Positions 28,382 through 38,926 of a DNA stretch of 51,882 nt are shown here, in pieces. A program made the translations under genes and the position numbers. The notes under the pieces are model-generated. The model had not been told where the DNA came from, searched no databases, and worked only from the letters and a program-made list of their open reading frames with translations. Origin of the DNA: Photobacterium iliopiscarium (GTDB lineage: Bacteria; Pseudomonadota; Gammaproteobacteria; Enterobacterales; Vibrionaceae); the NCBI RefSeq assembly GCF_003026395.1, contig NZ_PYOO01000020.1, positions 1 to 51,882 on the forward strand. The letters run 5' to 3'. Position 1 is the stretch's first letter. Each line of letters opens with the position of its first letter.

Positions 28382-28972
28382 ATGGCAGTACATTCAAATC
28401 AGCAATTTCATGTCGGTCAGATCATTGATGAACATCCGTTTGTTGCTGGTGATGGCGCAGTTATTGAGATGTTCCGTAATGATATGAGTAATATCGTTTT
28501 TATTGGTTTAACGGGCATTACAGCTGAAGAGCAGCAAATGATGGCAGAAGCTACCGCAGAATTTGGTTTAATGAAAACTGAAAATGGTGGTTGCTTGGTG
28601 GTATTTAAGTTAGCTGAACTTGCGTTTGATATTCAATTTAATGCAGCAGCTATTCCAAATGAATATTTTCAACAGCCAACAACATCAACATTGGCATTAT
28701 CAATGATGGCTCTTGATACGAGTAACAATGAATTGAAAGTTATTCGTGAATTATCATTACCTGAAACAGTTACTCAACAAATGATTGAGGTTATGCAGAT
28801 TCAACGTGCAATTAAAGACCCAATGACGGTTAATGCCGAGAATATGCATTTATTGAATACGGTTAGTACTGAAGAATTATTAGAACAAATTACACTAACG
28901 CCAATTCAAACTGTGATTGCACCAAGTTGTAGCTGTGGTCATAGCCATGATGATGGACATCATCATCATTAA
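28382..28972 (+). CDS. Unrecognised protein with C-terminal Cys/His metal-binding tail
   Basis: 196 residues from ATG 28382, preferred over an in-frame ATG four codons earlier because GAGGT then sits 5 bases upstream. No signal peptide or membrane segment. The body is acidic, mixed alpha/beta, and not recognised. The last 14 residues, CSCGHSHDDGHHHH, form a Cys/His cluster of the kind seen at the ends of nickel/zinc-handling proteins such as SlyD or HypB, so metal binding is likely, though the body is not SlyD-like. Own terminator follows. It shares upstream motifs with the cupin gene. Confidence 0.75.
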   Translation: MAVHSNQQFHVGQIIDEHPFVAGDGAVIEMFRNDMSNIVFIGLTGITAEEQQMMAEATAEFGLMKTENGGCLVVFKLAELAFDIQFNAAAIPNEYFQQPTTSTLALSMMALDTSNNELKVIRELSLPETVTQQMIEVMQIQRAIKDPMTVNAENMHLLNTVSTEELLEQITLTPIQTVIAPSCSCGHSHDDGHHHH

Positions 28973-28998
28973 GAAGCAATTTTAAGCATCGATAAAAT

Positions 28999-29029
28999 AA
29001 AAAACACCGCTTTTAAGTGGTGTTTTTTT
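28999..29029 (+). terminator. Terminator of the His-tail gene
   Basis: ACACCGCTT / AAGTGGTGT stem (one G-U pair) with A-rich and T-rich flanks; seven T follow. Confidence 0.82.
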
Positions 29030-29073
29030 ATAGAAAGGTGTTTTTTGAAAAAGGCGAATTGAATACAACTTCC

Positions 29074-30519
29074 TTATTGGTATAAATGTGGTTCAGACTT
29101 TGTTCTTGCTATAAATGTCTTTGCATCACATGGAGTAGAAAAATAAAATCCTTGGCATAAGTGAATATTGAATTGGTTAACTTTATTTAGCTCTGATTCT
29201 GTTTCAATACCTTCAGCAACGATAGTAAGATTTAATGAATTTCCTAATGTTGCTAGTGTTTCAAGCATATTACTTTTTGATACTGTAAATCTATCTGAAA
29301 TGAAATATTTGTCTATTTTCATTATATCAAAAGGTAACTCTTGAATGGTAAGTAAATTTGAATATCCAGTGCCGATATCATCAATTGATAATAATATGGA
29401 TTCTTTTTTCAATTTTCTCATTACAATATTAATTTCATCCAAATAAATAAAACTATTTTCACTCTCTGTTAATTCTATTACTATTTTATTTTTTATTCTT
29501 GAATTGTTTTTAATTAAAGTAACGACTTTTTGCATGAATTTGTCATCAAGAATCATTGATACAGTAAAATTAAAGCTTAGCATGAAATCTTTATTTATAT
29601 TGGCTTTGTTTAGTGTATTAAATGCCTCTTTTATTAAGTTCAAAGTAATGCTTTTTATATCATTGGTTTTTTCTAAGTTAGAGATAAATTCAGCGGGGGG
29701 GATAATTATTCCATTATGATTCCAACGGCATAGGATTTCAGCTGAAACGAATTTTTGTTGCTTTGTTGAATAGATAGATTGAAAATAAGGGATGAATTCA
29801 TTATTGTTAGCTGCTTTTTTTAGACGTCGATATAAAATATTATTATTGTCAAAATAGGATAATAAGAGGAATGATATAATATTAATCAAGAATAATGATA
29901 TGATAAAGTTAAAAGATAGAATCATTAAAAGTTTTTTAATGGTTAAGCCACTAATAATAACAGAATGAAGGTGCTTGGCATTGTGCGTTAAATTATAATA
30001 TAAAAGACCTTTAGGTATTATTGAGCTTGAGTCAATGACAAGGAAATTAGTTATTATATTATGGCTTAAGTTTTTTAATAATATAGAGTAGAAGTTAATT
30101 ATATAATAGCCAGATCCAAATTTAAAAATGTAATTAGTCTTGGTTTTATTATAAGGGTCATCAAATAATTTAACCCCTACATTATTATGGATCATTTGTT
30201 TTATATATTCAGGTACTGATTTGTTAATACCGCTATTATTATAATGATATTTGTCATTATAAATGTAGGCAATATCCATTATCTCTGGATATTTTATTTC
30301 AATGTCTTCTAGAAAACGCTGGTTTTGTTCTTTGCTATTTAACTCTAGGTTGCTTTCATGTTCAATGTGCAATTGAGGTTTATAAATAACGTTATCTAAT
30401 AGTTGTATGATGTTGCTTATTTGTTTCCGCTCTATGTGTCTAATGGCTATATGACTGATTAATAATGATAATAAAATACTTAGTAATATGATTATAAAAA
30501 AGGAATATATTTTTTTCAT
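29074..30519 (-). CDS. Membrane-bound EAL-domain c-di-GMP phosphodiesterase
   Basis: 481 residues. TM1 (~5-27) and TM2 (~200-222) enclose a periplasmic sensor region of about 170 residues that lacks recognisable motifs. A cytoplasmic EAL domain (~235-475) follows. Catalytic positions appear intact: the EAL signature reads AEILCRW (E-I-L), then LSFNFT (Asn), VIELTES (Glu), SIDDIGTGYS (Asp-Asp), MKIDK (Lys), AEGIET (Glu) and LCQGFYF (Gln). It is therefore predicted to hydrolyse c-di-GMP to pGpG. The layout recalls CSS-motif phosphodiesterases, but no CSS motif is seen. The gene is strikingly rich in A/T (many Ile, Asn and Lys codons ending in A/T) compared with its neighbours, suggesting acquisition from another source. 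Confidence 0.88.
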   Translation of the reverse strand: MKKIYSFFIIILLSILLSLLISHIAIRHIERKQISNIIQLLDNVIYKPQLHIEHESNLELNSKEQNQRFLEDIEIKYPEIMDIAYIYNDKYHYNNSGINKSVPEYIKQMIHNNVGVKLFDDPYNKTKTNYIFKFGSGYYIINFYSILLKNLSHNIITNFLVIDSSSIIPKGLLYYNLTHNAKHLHSVIISGLTIKKLLMILSFNFIISLFLINIISFLLLSYFDNNNILYRRLKKAANNNEFIPYFQSIYSTKQQKFVSAEILCRWNHNGIIIPPAEFISNLEKTNDIKSITLNLIKEAFNTLNKANINKDFMLSFNFTVSMILDDKFMQKVVTLIKNNSRIKNKIVIELTESENSFIYLDEINIVMRKLKKESILLSIDDIGTGYSNLLTIQELPFDIMKIDKYFISDRFTVSKSNMLETLATLGNSLNLTIVAEGIETESELNKVNQFNIHLCQGFYFSTPCDAKTFIARTKSEPHLYQ

Positions 30520-30775
30520 TGTTATCTTTTTATTTAATGCACCATGATGCTTATTGTGCCTATTTGTTATCGAGTGGATGTATTATATATATCAATAATT
30601 TTAAATAACAATAATTAATTATATTTTAAATTGAGTTCAACTTATTTTTTGAGGATTCGTAATCGTGATTTTTGATGGTAATGATGTTATTTAATTAAAT
30701 TTATAATGTATATGTATGTATTTATAATCTGTATTTTGGTGAAAATAGACGCTTTTATTTTTTAAGTGCAAATAA
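30520..30775. other. AT-rich intergenic region before the EAL gene
   Basis: Upstream region of the minus-strand EAL gene; very AT-rich with no ORF and no clear operator. It must contain the EAL promoter. Confidence 0.5.
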
Positions 30776-30801
30776 AAAAGGCCGATAATTCGACCTTTTT
30801 T
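30776..30801 (-). terminator. Terminator of gor
   Basis: AAAAAGG-C-CGA-TAAT-TCG-A-CCTTTTT imperfect hairpin with T-run on the minus strand; next to a perfect 14-bp palindrome GTCAGATATCTGAC (30807-30820) ending at the gor stop codon. Confidence 0.7.
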
Positions 30802-30819
30802 ATACTGTCAGATATCTGA

Positions 30820-32175
30820 CTATCGCATCGTAACAAATTCTTCTGAACCTGTTGGGTGGATAGCAACAACGCTATCGAAATCAGCTTTGGTTGCGCCCAT
30901 CTTAATGGCAACACCAAAACCTTGAATCATTTCATCGACGGTATAGCCGATACCATGTAGACCAACAACTTTTTCATCCGCTCCCGCACAAACAAGTTTC
31001 ATTTTGCATGGCTGGCGATGAGTCGTTACTGCGGTGTACATTGAGGTAAAGCCTGATTGATAAACTTTGACGTTTTGTTCGCCATATTGATCAATCGCTT
31101 CTTGAGTTGTAAGACCAATCGTACCAATTGGCGGGTGGCTAAATACCACTGTTGGTACCAGTTTGTAGTCCATTTTTGCTTCAGGCTTGTTGTTAAACAA
31201 ACGCTCAGACAATTGACGACCAGCTTTAACAGCAATAGGTGTTAGTTCGATACCGCCTTCCATGATGTCGCCAACACAGTAAATACCGTCAATATTGGTT
31301 TGTTGGTATTGATCAACTTTGATGTAACCACGAGCGTTGGTTTCAACACCAGCAGCTTGAAGGTTGATTTTGTCGGTGGTTGGGTGACGACCAATTGCCC
31401 AAATCAGTAAATCGGTGTTATGTGATTTACCGTCTTCAAAATGAAGTGTGATAGAACCATCGGCCTCTTTTACTACTTCTTTAGGAATTGAATGGGTGTG
31501 AAGGGTTGGGCCTTCAGCTGCCATTACTTCTACTAAAGTATCAACAATCATTGGATCAAAGCTACGTAGTGGTGATTCTTTACGAACGAACAGATGGGTA
31601 TCTGTGCCGAGTGCACTTAATACACCCGCGATTTCAACCGCGATATAACCAGCACCTACAATCGCTGTACGCTTTGGTTGCTCAACTAGTTTAAAGAATC
31701 CGTTAGAGTCGATACCATGTTCAGCACCAGGTACATTTGGAATTGATGGCTCACCGCCAACGGCAATTAAAATATGATCAGCGGTGTAATGCTCACCGTT
31801 AACGGCAATAGTTTTAGCGTCAACAAAGGTCGCAAAGCCATTGATGACTTCAACGTTATTATTGCCAAGTACATTATCATACGAAGTGTGAATGCGGCTG
31901 ATGTAAGCTTCACGATTTTCAACCAGTTTAGCCCAGCTAAATTCTTTCACATCAACATTAAAGCCATAGTCTTTAGCGTAAAGATGAATAGCTTCAGCGA
32001 TTTGAGCACCGTGCCACATTACTTTCTTAGGTACACAACCAACGTTAACGCAGGTGCCACCAAGGGCTTTTGCTTCAATAATGGCTACTTTTGCGCCATA
32101 CATTGCTGCACGGTTTGCTGATGCAATACCGCCGCTACCACCACCGATACAGATATAATCAAAATGCTTCGCCAT
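30820..32175 (-). CDS. gor: Glutathione-disulfide reductase
   Basis: 451 residues from ATG 32175, where GGAGT lies 6 bases upstream; upstream in-frame codons are unlikely to be used. FAD- and NADPH-dependent enzyme that reduces GSSG to GSH in the cytoplasm. FAD motif [18 protein letters not shown], redox-active pair [13 protein letters not shown] (~40-52), NADPH motif [12 protein letters not shown], and the C-terminal interface [12 protein letters not shown] with the catalytic His-Glu pair. In E. coli gor also neighbours rlmJ and prlC, as here. Confidence 0.97.
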   Translation of the reverse strand: MAKHFDYICIGGGSGGIASANRAAMYGAKVAIIEAKALGGTCVNVGCVPKKVMWHGAQIAEAIHLYAKDYGFNVDVKEFSWAKLVENREAYISRIHTSYDNVLGNNNVEVINGFATFVDAKTIAVNGEHYTADHILIAVGGEPSIPNVPGAEHGIDSNGFFKLVEQPKRTAIVGAGYIAVEIAGVLSALGTDTHLFVRKESPLRSFDPMIVDTLVEVMAAEGPTLHTHSIPKEVVKEADGSITLHFEDGKSHNTDLLIWAIGRHPTTDKINLQAAGVETNARGYIKVDQYQQTNIDGIYCVGDIMEGGIELTPIAVKAGRQLSERLFNNKPEAKMDYKLVPTVVFSHPPIGTIGLTTQEAIDQYGEQNVKVYQSGFTSMYTAVTTHRQPCKMKLVCAGADEKVVGLHGIGYTVDEMIQGFGVAIKMGATKADFDSVVAIHPTGSEEFVTMR

Positions 32176-32318
32176 GACTTTACTCCAATAGATGTTATGA
32201 ATATTCACTGTCACCTAGTGTAATCAAGATTGGGCTGAGTGACGAGGATTTAAAATCGGAAAAATCGATTAGTATAATGTTTTACCATCGAAAATGATGA
32301 TTGTCACGAAAGGAATGT

Positions 32319-32346
32319 AACAGCCACATACAGAATGTAGCTGTTT
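32319..32346 (-). terminator. Possible terminator after rlmJ
   Basis: AACAGC-C-ACAT-ACAGA-ATGT-A-GCTGTT imperfect hairpin 29 bases beyond the rlmJ stop. The U-tract is poor on the minus strand. Confidence 0.45.
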
Positions 32347-32374
32347 TATTTAGTAAAAAGCGAATCGAAAGGGT

Positions 32375-33214
32375 TTACTCGGGTACGATCCACTCGACCT
32401 TATGATGGCCATGATTCGGTGCTATCGCTTGTTGTAGCCATGGCAGTATTTGCTCCATTTGGGTAGCTAACTTCCATGGTGGATTAATTACAATCATGCC
32501 TGAAGCGGTCATGCCTCGTTCTTCAGTATCTGGTTCTACACCCAGTTCAATTTGAAGAATATTGCGAATATTTAAGTCTTTCAAACCTTGAATCATATTA
32601 TCAATTGTTTCGCGGTAAACCACCGGATACCAAATTGCATAGGTACCTGTCGCCCAACGTTGGTGGCTATGCTTAATCGCTTTTACCACATCTTGATATT
32701 CATGTTTAAGCTCATAAGGTGGATCAATCAGTACCATTCCACGGCGTTCTTTGGGTGGTAGGCTTGCTTTTAAACGTGCAAAAGCATCTTCTTGATACAT
32801 TTTAACGCGACGATCACCACGGAATTCTTGCAGTAATAATGGAAAATCGCTTGGGTGTAATTCGGTTAATACCATGCGATCTTGTGCGCGGATTTGGGCG
32901 CGTGCCACTTTGGGTGAGCCGGGGTAATAACGCAATTCATCCGTGTCATTAAGGGCTTTAATGGCATCAATATAAGCGGTGATTTCTGTCGGGATATCGT
33001 CGCGTGACCAAATGCGGGCGATACCTTGCTTAAACTCTCCGGTTTTTTCGCTGCGCTCATCTTGAAGATCATAGCGACCAACACCTGAGTGAGTATCGTG
33101 ATACACGAATGGTTTATCTTTCTGCTTGAGTGCATCCAGAATTAAGCTTTGAACAATGTGTTTAACCACGTCTGCGTGGTTGCCAGCGTGAAAGCTGTGG
33201 CGATAACTCAGCAT
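32375..33214 (-). CDS. rlmJ: 23S rRNA (adenine(2030)-N6)-methyltransferase RlmJ
   Basis: 279 residues (E. coli RlmJ 280). SAM-dependent methylation of A2030 of 23S rRNA. N-terminus MLSYRHSFHAGNHADVVKHIV is diagnostic. The GVGRYDL segment (SAM-binding region), LTELHPSDFPLL and the catalytic DPPYE motif (VLIDPPYELKHEY) are present. Divergent from prlC, between gor and prlC as in E. coli. Confidence 0.96.
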   Translation of the reverse strand: MLSYRHSFHAGNHADVVKHIVQSLILDALKQKDKPFVYHDTHSGVGRYDLQDERSEKTGEFKQGIARIWSRDDIPTEITAYIDAIKALNDTDELRYYPGSPKVARAQIRAQDRMVLTELHPSDFPLLLQEFRGDRRVKMYQEDAFARLKASLPPKERRGMVLIDPPYELKHEYQDVVKAIKHSHQRWATGTYAIWYPVVYRETIDNMIQGLKDLNIRNILQIELGVEPDTEERGMTASGMIVINPPWKLATQMEQILPWLQQAIAPNHGHHKVEWIVPE

Positions 33215-33427
33215 GAAATTAGTCTCTATCGGTATCTAAAGCAGGGATGCTAACTGCTATTATCGTCAATTATTCACCAATATCCAACCATAGAGCCCAC
33301 CTTTGCGATTATCAATATGGCTTAAATAGGCGATTTAAACCTTTTTAGACCCTAAACTGATCAAAGGATTGAAATTTAACTATTGCGGGCGCATGTTAAT
33401 AAGAAGATAAAAATAAAGGAAAAGTGT

Positions 33428-35470
33428 ATGTCTAACCCATTATTGACGATGACTGATTTGCCACCGTTTGCTCATATTAAGCCTGAGCACATTAAACCTG
33501 CGGTTGAACAAGCAATCACTGATTGTCGAAACAACGTTGAAGCTGTGTTATCTCAATTTCAAATGCCGACGTGGAATACGATTTGTCGTCCATTGGCAGA
33601 GTTAGATGATCGTTTAGGTCGTATTTGGTCACCAGTAGGGCATCTTAATGGGGTGAAAAATAGCCCTGAGTTACGCCAAGCGTATGAAAGTTGCTTACCG
33701 TTATTATCAGATTACGCGACGTGGGTTGGACAACATAAAGGCCTTTATGATGCGTATAAGATGATTCAAGCCAGTGATGATTTTGCTGATTTAAGTCAAG
33801 CCCAACAAAAATCGGTTACTGATGCCCTGAAAGAGTTTGAGCTTTCTGGTATTGGTTTACCTGCTGAGCAACAACAACGCTTTGGTGAGATCAGTAAACG
33901 TTTATCTGAACTAGCCTCAACCTTTAGTAATAATGTACTCGATGCCACTATGGCGTGGAGCAAAGTGATCACTGATGTTGAGCAACTTCGCGGCCTACCA
34001 GAATCCGCATTGCAAGCAGCACAAGCGAATGCACAAGCTAAAGATGAGCAAGGCTATCTATTTACGTTAGATATTCCTTCATACCTACCTGTGATGACGT
34101 ACTGTGATAACCGTGAGTTACGCGCTGAAATGTATCAAGCATTTAGTACTCGAGCGTCAGATCAAGGTCCAAATGCGGGCGAGTTTGATAATACTGACAT
34201 CATTGCTGAAAAACTAAAATTGAGTCATGAAGTTGCATTGTTATTAGGTTTTAGCAGCTACGGTGAGAAATCACTGGCAACTAAGATGGCACAATCGACT
34301 GACCAAGTACTGGGCTTTTTAAATGACTTAGCTGATCGCGCCAAGCCACAAGGTGAGCGTGAAGTGGCAGAGTTGCGCGACTATGCGCGTAATGAATTTA
34401 AGGTTGAACAGCTTGAACCGTGGGATTTCGCTTTTTATTCTGAAAAATTAAAGCAACATCGTTACAGTATTTCTGATGAAGAATTACGACCATATTTCCC
34501 TGAGCAAAAAGTGGTTGCGGGATTATTTGAAGTGCTAAACCGTGTGTTTGGGCTTGAAATAAAACAGCGCCATGGGGTGCAAGTGTGGCATGAATCGGTG
34601 ACCTTCTATGACATCTTTGATGCTAAAGGCTCGTTGCGTGGTAGTTTCTATTTAGATTTATATGCCCGTGAACATAAACGTGGTGGCGCATGGATGGATG
34701 AGTGTATGGTTCGCCGTACGCGCATTGATGGTAGCTTGCAAACCCCTGTCGCGTATTTAACCTGTAACTTTAATCGTCCTGTTGGCGATCAACCTGCATT
34801 GTTTACGCATAACGAAGTTACAACCTTGTTCCATGAAACAGGGCATGGTATTCACCATATGCTAACTCAAATTGATGTCGCTGCGGTATCGGGTATTAAT
34901 GGTGTGCCGTGGGATGCGGTTGAATTACCAAGTCAATTTTTAGAAAATTGGTGTTGGCAGGAAGAAGCGTTAGCGTTTATTTCTGGTCATTACCAAACCG
35001 GTGAACCATTGCCTAAAGCGATGCTAGATAAAATGTTAGCGGCTAAAAATTTCCAATCTGCGATGTTTATTTTGCGTCAGCTTGAATTTGGTTTATTCGA
35101 TTTCAGTTTATACACTAACTACGATCCACAAGTTGGTGCTCAAGTGTTAGAAACCTTGTTTGCAGTTAAAGATAAAGTGTCGGTAGTGCCTAGTCCTGAA
35201 TGGGGGCGTTTCCCACATAGCTTTAGTCATATTTTTGCCGGTGGTTATAGCGCAGGTTATTACAGTTACTTGTGGGCAGAATTATTGTCAGCTGATGCAT
35301 TCTCTCGTTTTGAAGAAGAAGGTATTTTTAATACGCAAACAGGTAACGACTTCCTGACGTGTGTCTTAGAAAAAGGCGGCAGTGAAGAGCCAATGGAATT
35401 GTTTAAACGTTTCCGTGGCCGTGAGCCACAATTAGATGCAATGTTGCGTCACAGTGGTATTACTGGCTAA
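33428..35470 (+). CDS. prlC: Oligopeptidase A
   Basis: 680 residues from ATG 33428 (AAGGA 8 bases upstream); the frame is open further upstream from a TTG but the family start is MSNPLLT. M3 family zinc metallopeptidase, cytoplasmic, degrading short peptides including cleaved signal peptides. Zinc motif FHETGHGIHHML (HETGH, ~470) with the downstream Glu (PSQFLENWCW), and the family C-terminus FRGREPQLDAMLRHSGI. E. coli PrlC is also 680 residues. Confidence 0.97.
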   Translation: MSNPLLTMTDLPPFAHIKPEHIKPAVEQAITDCRNNVEAVLSQFQMPTWNTICRPLAELDDRLGRIWSPVGHLNGVKNSPELRQAYESCLPLLSDYATWVGQHKGLYDAYKMIQASDDFADLSQAQQKSVTDALKEFELSGIGLPAEQQQRFGEISKRLSELASTFSNNVLDATMAWSKVITDVEQLRGLPESALQAAQANAQAKDEQGYLFTLDIPSYLPVMTYCDNRELRAEMYQAFSTRASDQGPNAGEFDNTDIIAEKLKLSHEVALLLGFSSYGEKSLATKMAQSTDQVLGFLNDLADRAKPQGEREVAELRDYARNEFKVEQLEPWDFAFYSEKLKQHRYSISDEELRPYFPEQKVVAGLFEVLNRVFGLEIKQRHGVQVWHESVTFYDIFDAKGSLRGSFYLDLYAREHKRGGAWMDECMVRRTRIDGSLQTPVAYLTCNFNRPVGDQPALFTHNEVTTLFHETGHGIHHMLTQIDVAAVSGINGVPWDAVELPSQFLENWCWQEEALAFISGHYQTGEPLPKAMLDKMLAAKNFQSAMFILRQLEFGLFDFSLYTNYDPQVGAQVLETLFAVKDKVSVVPSPEWGRFPHSFSHIFAGGYSAGYYSYLWAELLSADAFSRFEEEGIFNTQTGNDFLTCVLEKGGSEEPMELFKRFRGREPQLDAMLRHSGITG

Positions 35471-35500
35471 GACGCGTTAATTGCGAAGGTCAGATTAATA

Positions 35501-35527
35501 AAAAAGGCTCCTTGGGGAGCCTTTTTT
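35501..35527. terminator. Bidirectional terminator between prlC and gppA
   Basis: AAAAAGGCTCC-TTGG-GGAGCCTTTTTT, an 11-bp stem with T-runs on both strands between convergent genes. Confidence 0.92.
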
Positions 35528-35575
35528 GATCGTAGTGCTAAGAGGATGATCCACTTAGCTAAATTATTTGGTGTA

Positions 35576-37066
35576 TCAGTCTTGTACCGTTATTGCCATT
35601 GGCCAGCCCATATCTGTTTGGCGGGTGGCTTCTTGGATTAGTTCACTACGAGTTAATGGATTATTGATCAACCATTTAGCCGATAATAATAACGTCAATT
35701 TGTTATCTTCCATGCATAAGCTAAATGGAGGTAAACACGTTTGATCTCGGCGATGACATAAAATAATTGCTAATCGTAGTAAGCGTAGCAAACGGGCTGC
35801 ACTTGGTGCTGATAACGCATGTTGCTCTGGTAAGCTGGTTAATGGGCCGTTATGACGGCGCAAGAGTTCAGCAATGAGATTTTTTTGGGCACGAGTAAAG
35901 CCAGGTAAGTCCATGTGCTTAATTAAGTAAGCCGCATGTTCACCACTTTTTTTAAATTCAATGCTAGCGCCAATCTCATGTAATTTAGCCGCCGCTTGAA
36001 GTAAATTTTCAGCCGGTGGTTCCAATTGCCAGTTTGGGCATTGGGCTAATAACATCAGAGCCATATTGCTGACGTTATCGGCATGGGTATGATCTAATTG
36101 AAACCGTTGCTGCATGCTACTAATCGTACGAGAGCACACATCGTGGTGACGCATTTGATCCATCATTTCATAAACTAAGCCTTCACGTAGCGCACCGCCA
36201 GCAAGGGTCATAGATTCAATTTTTAATGATTCAAACAGCGCAATTAGGATCGATAGTCCACTTGGGAAAACCAATGCACGCTCTAATGTTAACCCTTCAA
36301 TATCAAGGTCTTCTAAGCGTTCATATTGCATTGCTTGGCGTTGAAGGCGCTTAAGTTTTGGCAGAGTGATAATCTCATCCATGCCTTGTGCGAGCATAAT
36401 TTCTTGTAATGCTTGCACGGTGCCGCTTGCGCCAACACAGGTTTCCCAACCTTGGTGGGTGTAACGTTCAATAATGGTTTCAATCGCATCTTTAGCGCCA
36501 TTAATAGCAGCATCAAAGTTGACTGAGGTTAGGTAGCGATCTTTAAAATAACGCTCTAGCCAAGTGACACACCCAATTTTTAGGCTTGTCAGTGCGCTGG
36601 CATCAAAACCTTCACCAATAATGACTTCGGTACTGGCTCCACCAATATCGACCACCAGGCGTTTATCGCTGCCCCCAGAGGTATGCGCTACCCCTTGATA
36701 GATAATGCGTGCTTCTTCTTCGCCCGCTATCACGCTTACAGGATACCCAAGTATACTGTGAGCTTGGGAAAGAAATTCGTTAGCATTAACCGCTGTACGC
36801 AAAGCGGCAGTGCCGACAATGCGAATATGATCAGGTTTGATATCTTGCAAACGTTCGGCAAATATTGTCAAACACTCAAGGCCACGTTGAATGGCTTCTT
36901 GACTGAGTTCGTTTTGATTGTTCAAACCTGCAGCTAAACGTACTTTTCGTTTAATTTTAGCCAGTGTTTGCACGCTGCCATTGACTTCACGAACAACCCA
37001 CATATGAAAACTGTTCGAACCTAGATCAATAGCGGCATAAAGCGGTGATACTGAATTTCTTTCCAT
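35576..37066 (-). CDS. gppA: Guanosine-5'-triphosphate,3'-diphosphate pyrophosphatase
   Basis: 496 residues (E. coli GppA 494). It converts pppGpp to ppGpp and belongs to the Ppx/GppA sugar-kinase/actin-fold family. Phosphate 1 motif [15 protein letters not shown] (~10-24), catalytic Glu in [11 protein letters not shown], phosphate 2 motif [12 protein letters not shown], and a C-terminal helical HD-like domain. I prefer gppA over ppx because of length and position: it lies immediately downstream of rhlB (19-base gap), as in E. coli. Confidence 0.95.
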   Translation of the reverse strand: MERNSVSPLYAAIDLGSNSFHMWVVREVNGSVQTLAKIKRKVRLAAGLNNQNELSQEAIQRGLECLTIFAERLQDIKPDHIRIVGTAALRTAVNANEFLSQAHSILGYPVSVIAGEEEARIIYQGVAHTSGGSDKRLVVDIGGASTEVIIGEGFDASALTSLKIGCVTWLERYFKDRYLTSVNFDAAINGAKDAIETIIERYTHQGWETCVGASGTVQALQEIMLAQGMDEIITLPKLKRLQRQAMQYERLEDLDIEGLTLERALVFPSGLSILIALFESLKIESMTLAGGALREGLVYEMMDQMRHHDVCSRTISSMQQRFQLDHTHADNVSNMALMLLAQCPNWQLEPPAENLLQAAAKLHEIGASIEFKKSGEHAAYLIKHMDLPGFTRAQKNLIAELLRRHNGPLTSLPEQHALSAPSAARLLRLLRLAIILCHRRDQTCLPPFSLCMEDNKLTLLLSAKWLINNPLTRSELIQEATRQTDMGWPMAITVQD

Positions 37067-37085
37067 AGAGATACTTTAACTTATT

Positions 37086-38396
37086 TTATGCTGGTTTGTT
37101 TTGTGGCGGACGACGGCGATTATTACGCTGACGAGATTGCCCCTGGCCTTGACCTTGACGCTGGTTATTACGACGACCACCTTGACGCGGAGTACGCTGT
37201 AAGCGAATTGGCGCAGGTAAATCATCTAACAGAGCATCAGAGTCATACTTTGATTGTGGAATACCATGCTCAATGTAAGTCTCAATCGCAGGTAGGTTAA
37301 TCGCGTATTCTTCACAAGCGAAACTGATTGAATGACCACTTTCACCAGCACGACCAGTACGACCAATACGGTGAACATAATCTTCAGCGTCATCAGGAAG
37401 ATCGTAGTTAAATACGTGGGTAACCATTGGGATATGTAAACCACGAGCAGCGACATCAGTAGCTACTAGGATATCAATATCACCTTTGGTGAATTCTTCT
37501 AGAATACGCTCACGTTTTTTCTGTGGAACATCACCGTTAAGTAGACCTACGCGATGACCATCAGCGGCTAAATGACCCCAAACATCTTCACAACGATGCT
37601 TAGTGTTAGCGAAAATAATCGCACGATCTGGCCATTCTTCTTCAATTAACGTTTGTAATAAACGCATTTTTTCTTGGTTTGATGGGTAGAACAACTCTTC
37701 TTGAATGCGGTGACCTGTTTTTTGTGCAGGTTCAACTACAACACTTTCTGGGCTATTCATATGCTCAAATGCAAGTTCTTTAACGCGGTATGATAACGTT
37801 GCTGAGAACAGCATGTTTAAACGCGCTTTAGGTTCAGGCATACGGCGGAACAAGAAACGGATATCTTTAATAAACCCTAAGTCGAACATACGATCGGCTT
37901 CATCAAGTACTACGACTTGAATGCTGGCAAGGTCGATAACGCGTTGCTTATAGAAGTCGATAATACGGCCACAAGTACCGATTAAAATATCAACGCCTTC
38001 GTCAAACACTTGTTTTTGTTTTTCATAAGGTTCACCGCCGTAAGCAAGGCCAGCTTTAAGGCCAGTGCTTGCAAGTAGCGATGACGCATCATTGAAAATT
38101 TGGATCGCCAACTCACGCGTTGGCGCCATAATGATCGCCCGCGGTTGATTGGTTTTACGCTCTGCTGGTGCAGGTGTCTCCAATAGATAGTTAAAAGTAG
38201 CGGTCAGAAAGGCTAGGGTCTTACCCGTACCTGTTTGAGCCTGTCCCGCGATATCATGGCCAGTGAGCACAACTGGCAATGCCAAGGCCTGGATCGGGGT
38301 ACAATAATGAAACCCTTTCTCTTCCAATCCTTTTAGCACTAGGGGGTTTAACCCTAGTTCGGCAAATTTCTGCTCTGTGATATGTGTCGTTTTCAT
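37086..38396 (-). CDS. rhlB: ATP-dependent RNA helicase RhlB
   Basis: 436 residues, DEAD-box helicase of the RNA degradosome that unwinds structured RNA for RNase E and PNPase. Motifs: Q-motif [23 protein letters not shown], Ia [16 protein letters not shown] (DEAD), [18 protein letters not shown]. The C-terminal ~35 residues ([19 protein letters not shown]...) are Arg/Gln/Asn rich, as in other RhlB proteins, likely for RNA contact. Divergent from trxA and cotranscribed with gppA. Confidence 0.97.
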   Translation of the reverse strand: MKTTHITEQKFAELGLNPLVLKGLEEKGFHYCTPIQALALPVVLTGHDIAGQAQTGTGKTLAFLTATFNYLLETPAPAERKTNQPRAIIMAPTRELAIQIFNDASSLLASTGLKAGLAYGGEPYEKQKQVFDEGVDILIGTCGRIIDFYKQRVIDLASIQVVVLDEADRMFDLGFIKDIRFLFRRMPEPKARLNMLFSATLSYRVKELAFEHMNSPESVVVEPAQKTGHRIQEELFYPSNQEKMRLLQTLIEEEWPDRAIIFANTKHRCEDVWGHLAADGHRVGLLNGDVPQKKRERILEEFTKGDIDILVATDVAARGLHIPMVTHVFNYDLPDDAEDYVHRIGRTGRAGESGHSISFACEEYAINLPAIETYIEHGIPQSKYDSDALLDDLPAPIRLQRTPRQGGRRNNQRQGQGQGQSRQRNNRRRPPQNKPA

Positions 38397-38508
38397 TACT
38401 ATAGAATATCAGCTTAGGGTTGCAATACGAAACGTATTCCATTCAAATAGGATAACGATTTGCTGGTTAATTCAATATCAGCTAACAAAATCACTGTTGG
38501 AGTGGAAG

Positions 38509-38835
38509 ATGAGCGATAAGATTGTGCAGCTTACCGATGAAAGTTTTGATACTGATGTTGTCAATGCTGCGGGCCCGGTACTGGTTGATTTTTGGGCTGA
38601 ATGGTGTGGTCCATGTAAAATGATTGCCCCGATTCTTGATGAAATCGCTGATGAATACGAAGGCAAATTAACGATTGGTAAATTAAATATCGACCAAAAC
38701 GCGGCAACACCGCCAAAGTTTGGTATTCGTGGTATTCCAACGTTATTACTGTTTAAAGATGGCGCAGTGGCAGCAACTAAAGTTGGCGCGTTATCAAAAA
38801 CTCAACTGAAAGAGTTCCTTGAAGCGAACTTATAA
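38509..38835 (+). CDS. trxA: Thioredoxin 1
   Basis: 108 residues with the active-site motif WCGPCK (~32-37) and the cis-Pro segment [12 protein letters not shown]. General cytoplasmic disulfide reductase that works with thioredoxin reductase. The frame is open upstream from 38377, but [10 protein letters not shown] is the family start and a GGAGTGGAAG purine run precedes ATG 38509. Between rhlB and rho, the conserved E. coli order. Confidence 0.97.
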   Translation: MSDKIVQLTDESFDTDVVNAAGPVLVDFWAEWCGPCKMIAPILDEIADEYEGKLTIGKLNIDQNAATPPKFGIRGIPTLLLFKDGAVAATKVGALSKTQLKEFLEANL

Positions 38836-38845
38836 GTGATATAAT

Positions 38846-38883
38846 ACCAACCATACACAATTTCTAAGTTGTGCATGGTTGGT
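38846..38883 (+). promoter_or_regulatory. Long hairpin between trxA and rho
   Basis: ACCAACCAT paired with ATGGTTGGT, extended by CACAA/TTGTG across one mismatch, 8-base loop. No U-tract follows, so it is either a processing or stability element for trxA mRNA or part of the rho leader. A second hairpin, TGACCAA-ACCCTA-TTGGTCA, lies at 38958-38977. Confidence 0.6.
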
Positions 38884-38926
38884 CTAGCGACTATGCTAGA
38901 CTGGTAGAACATTTAGTGTTAACGTA

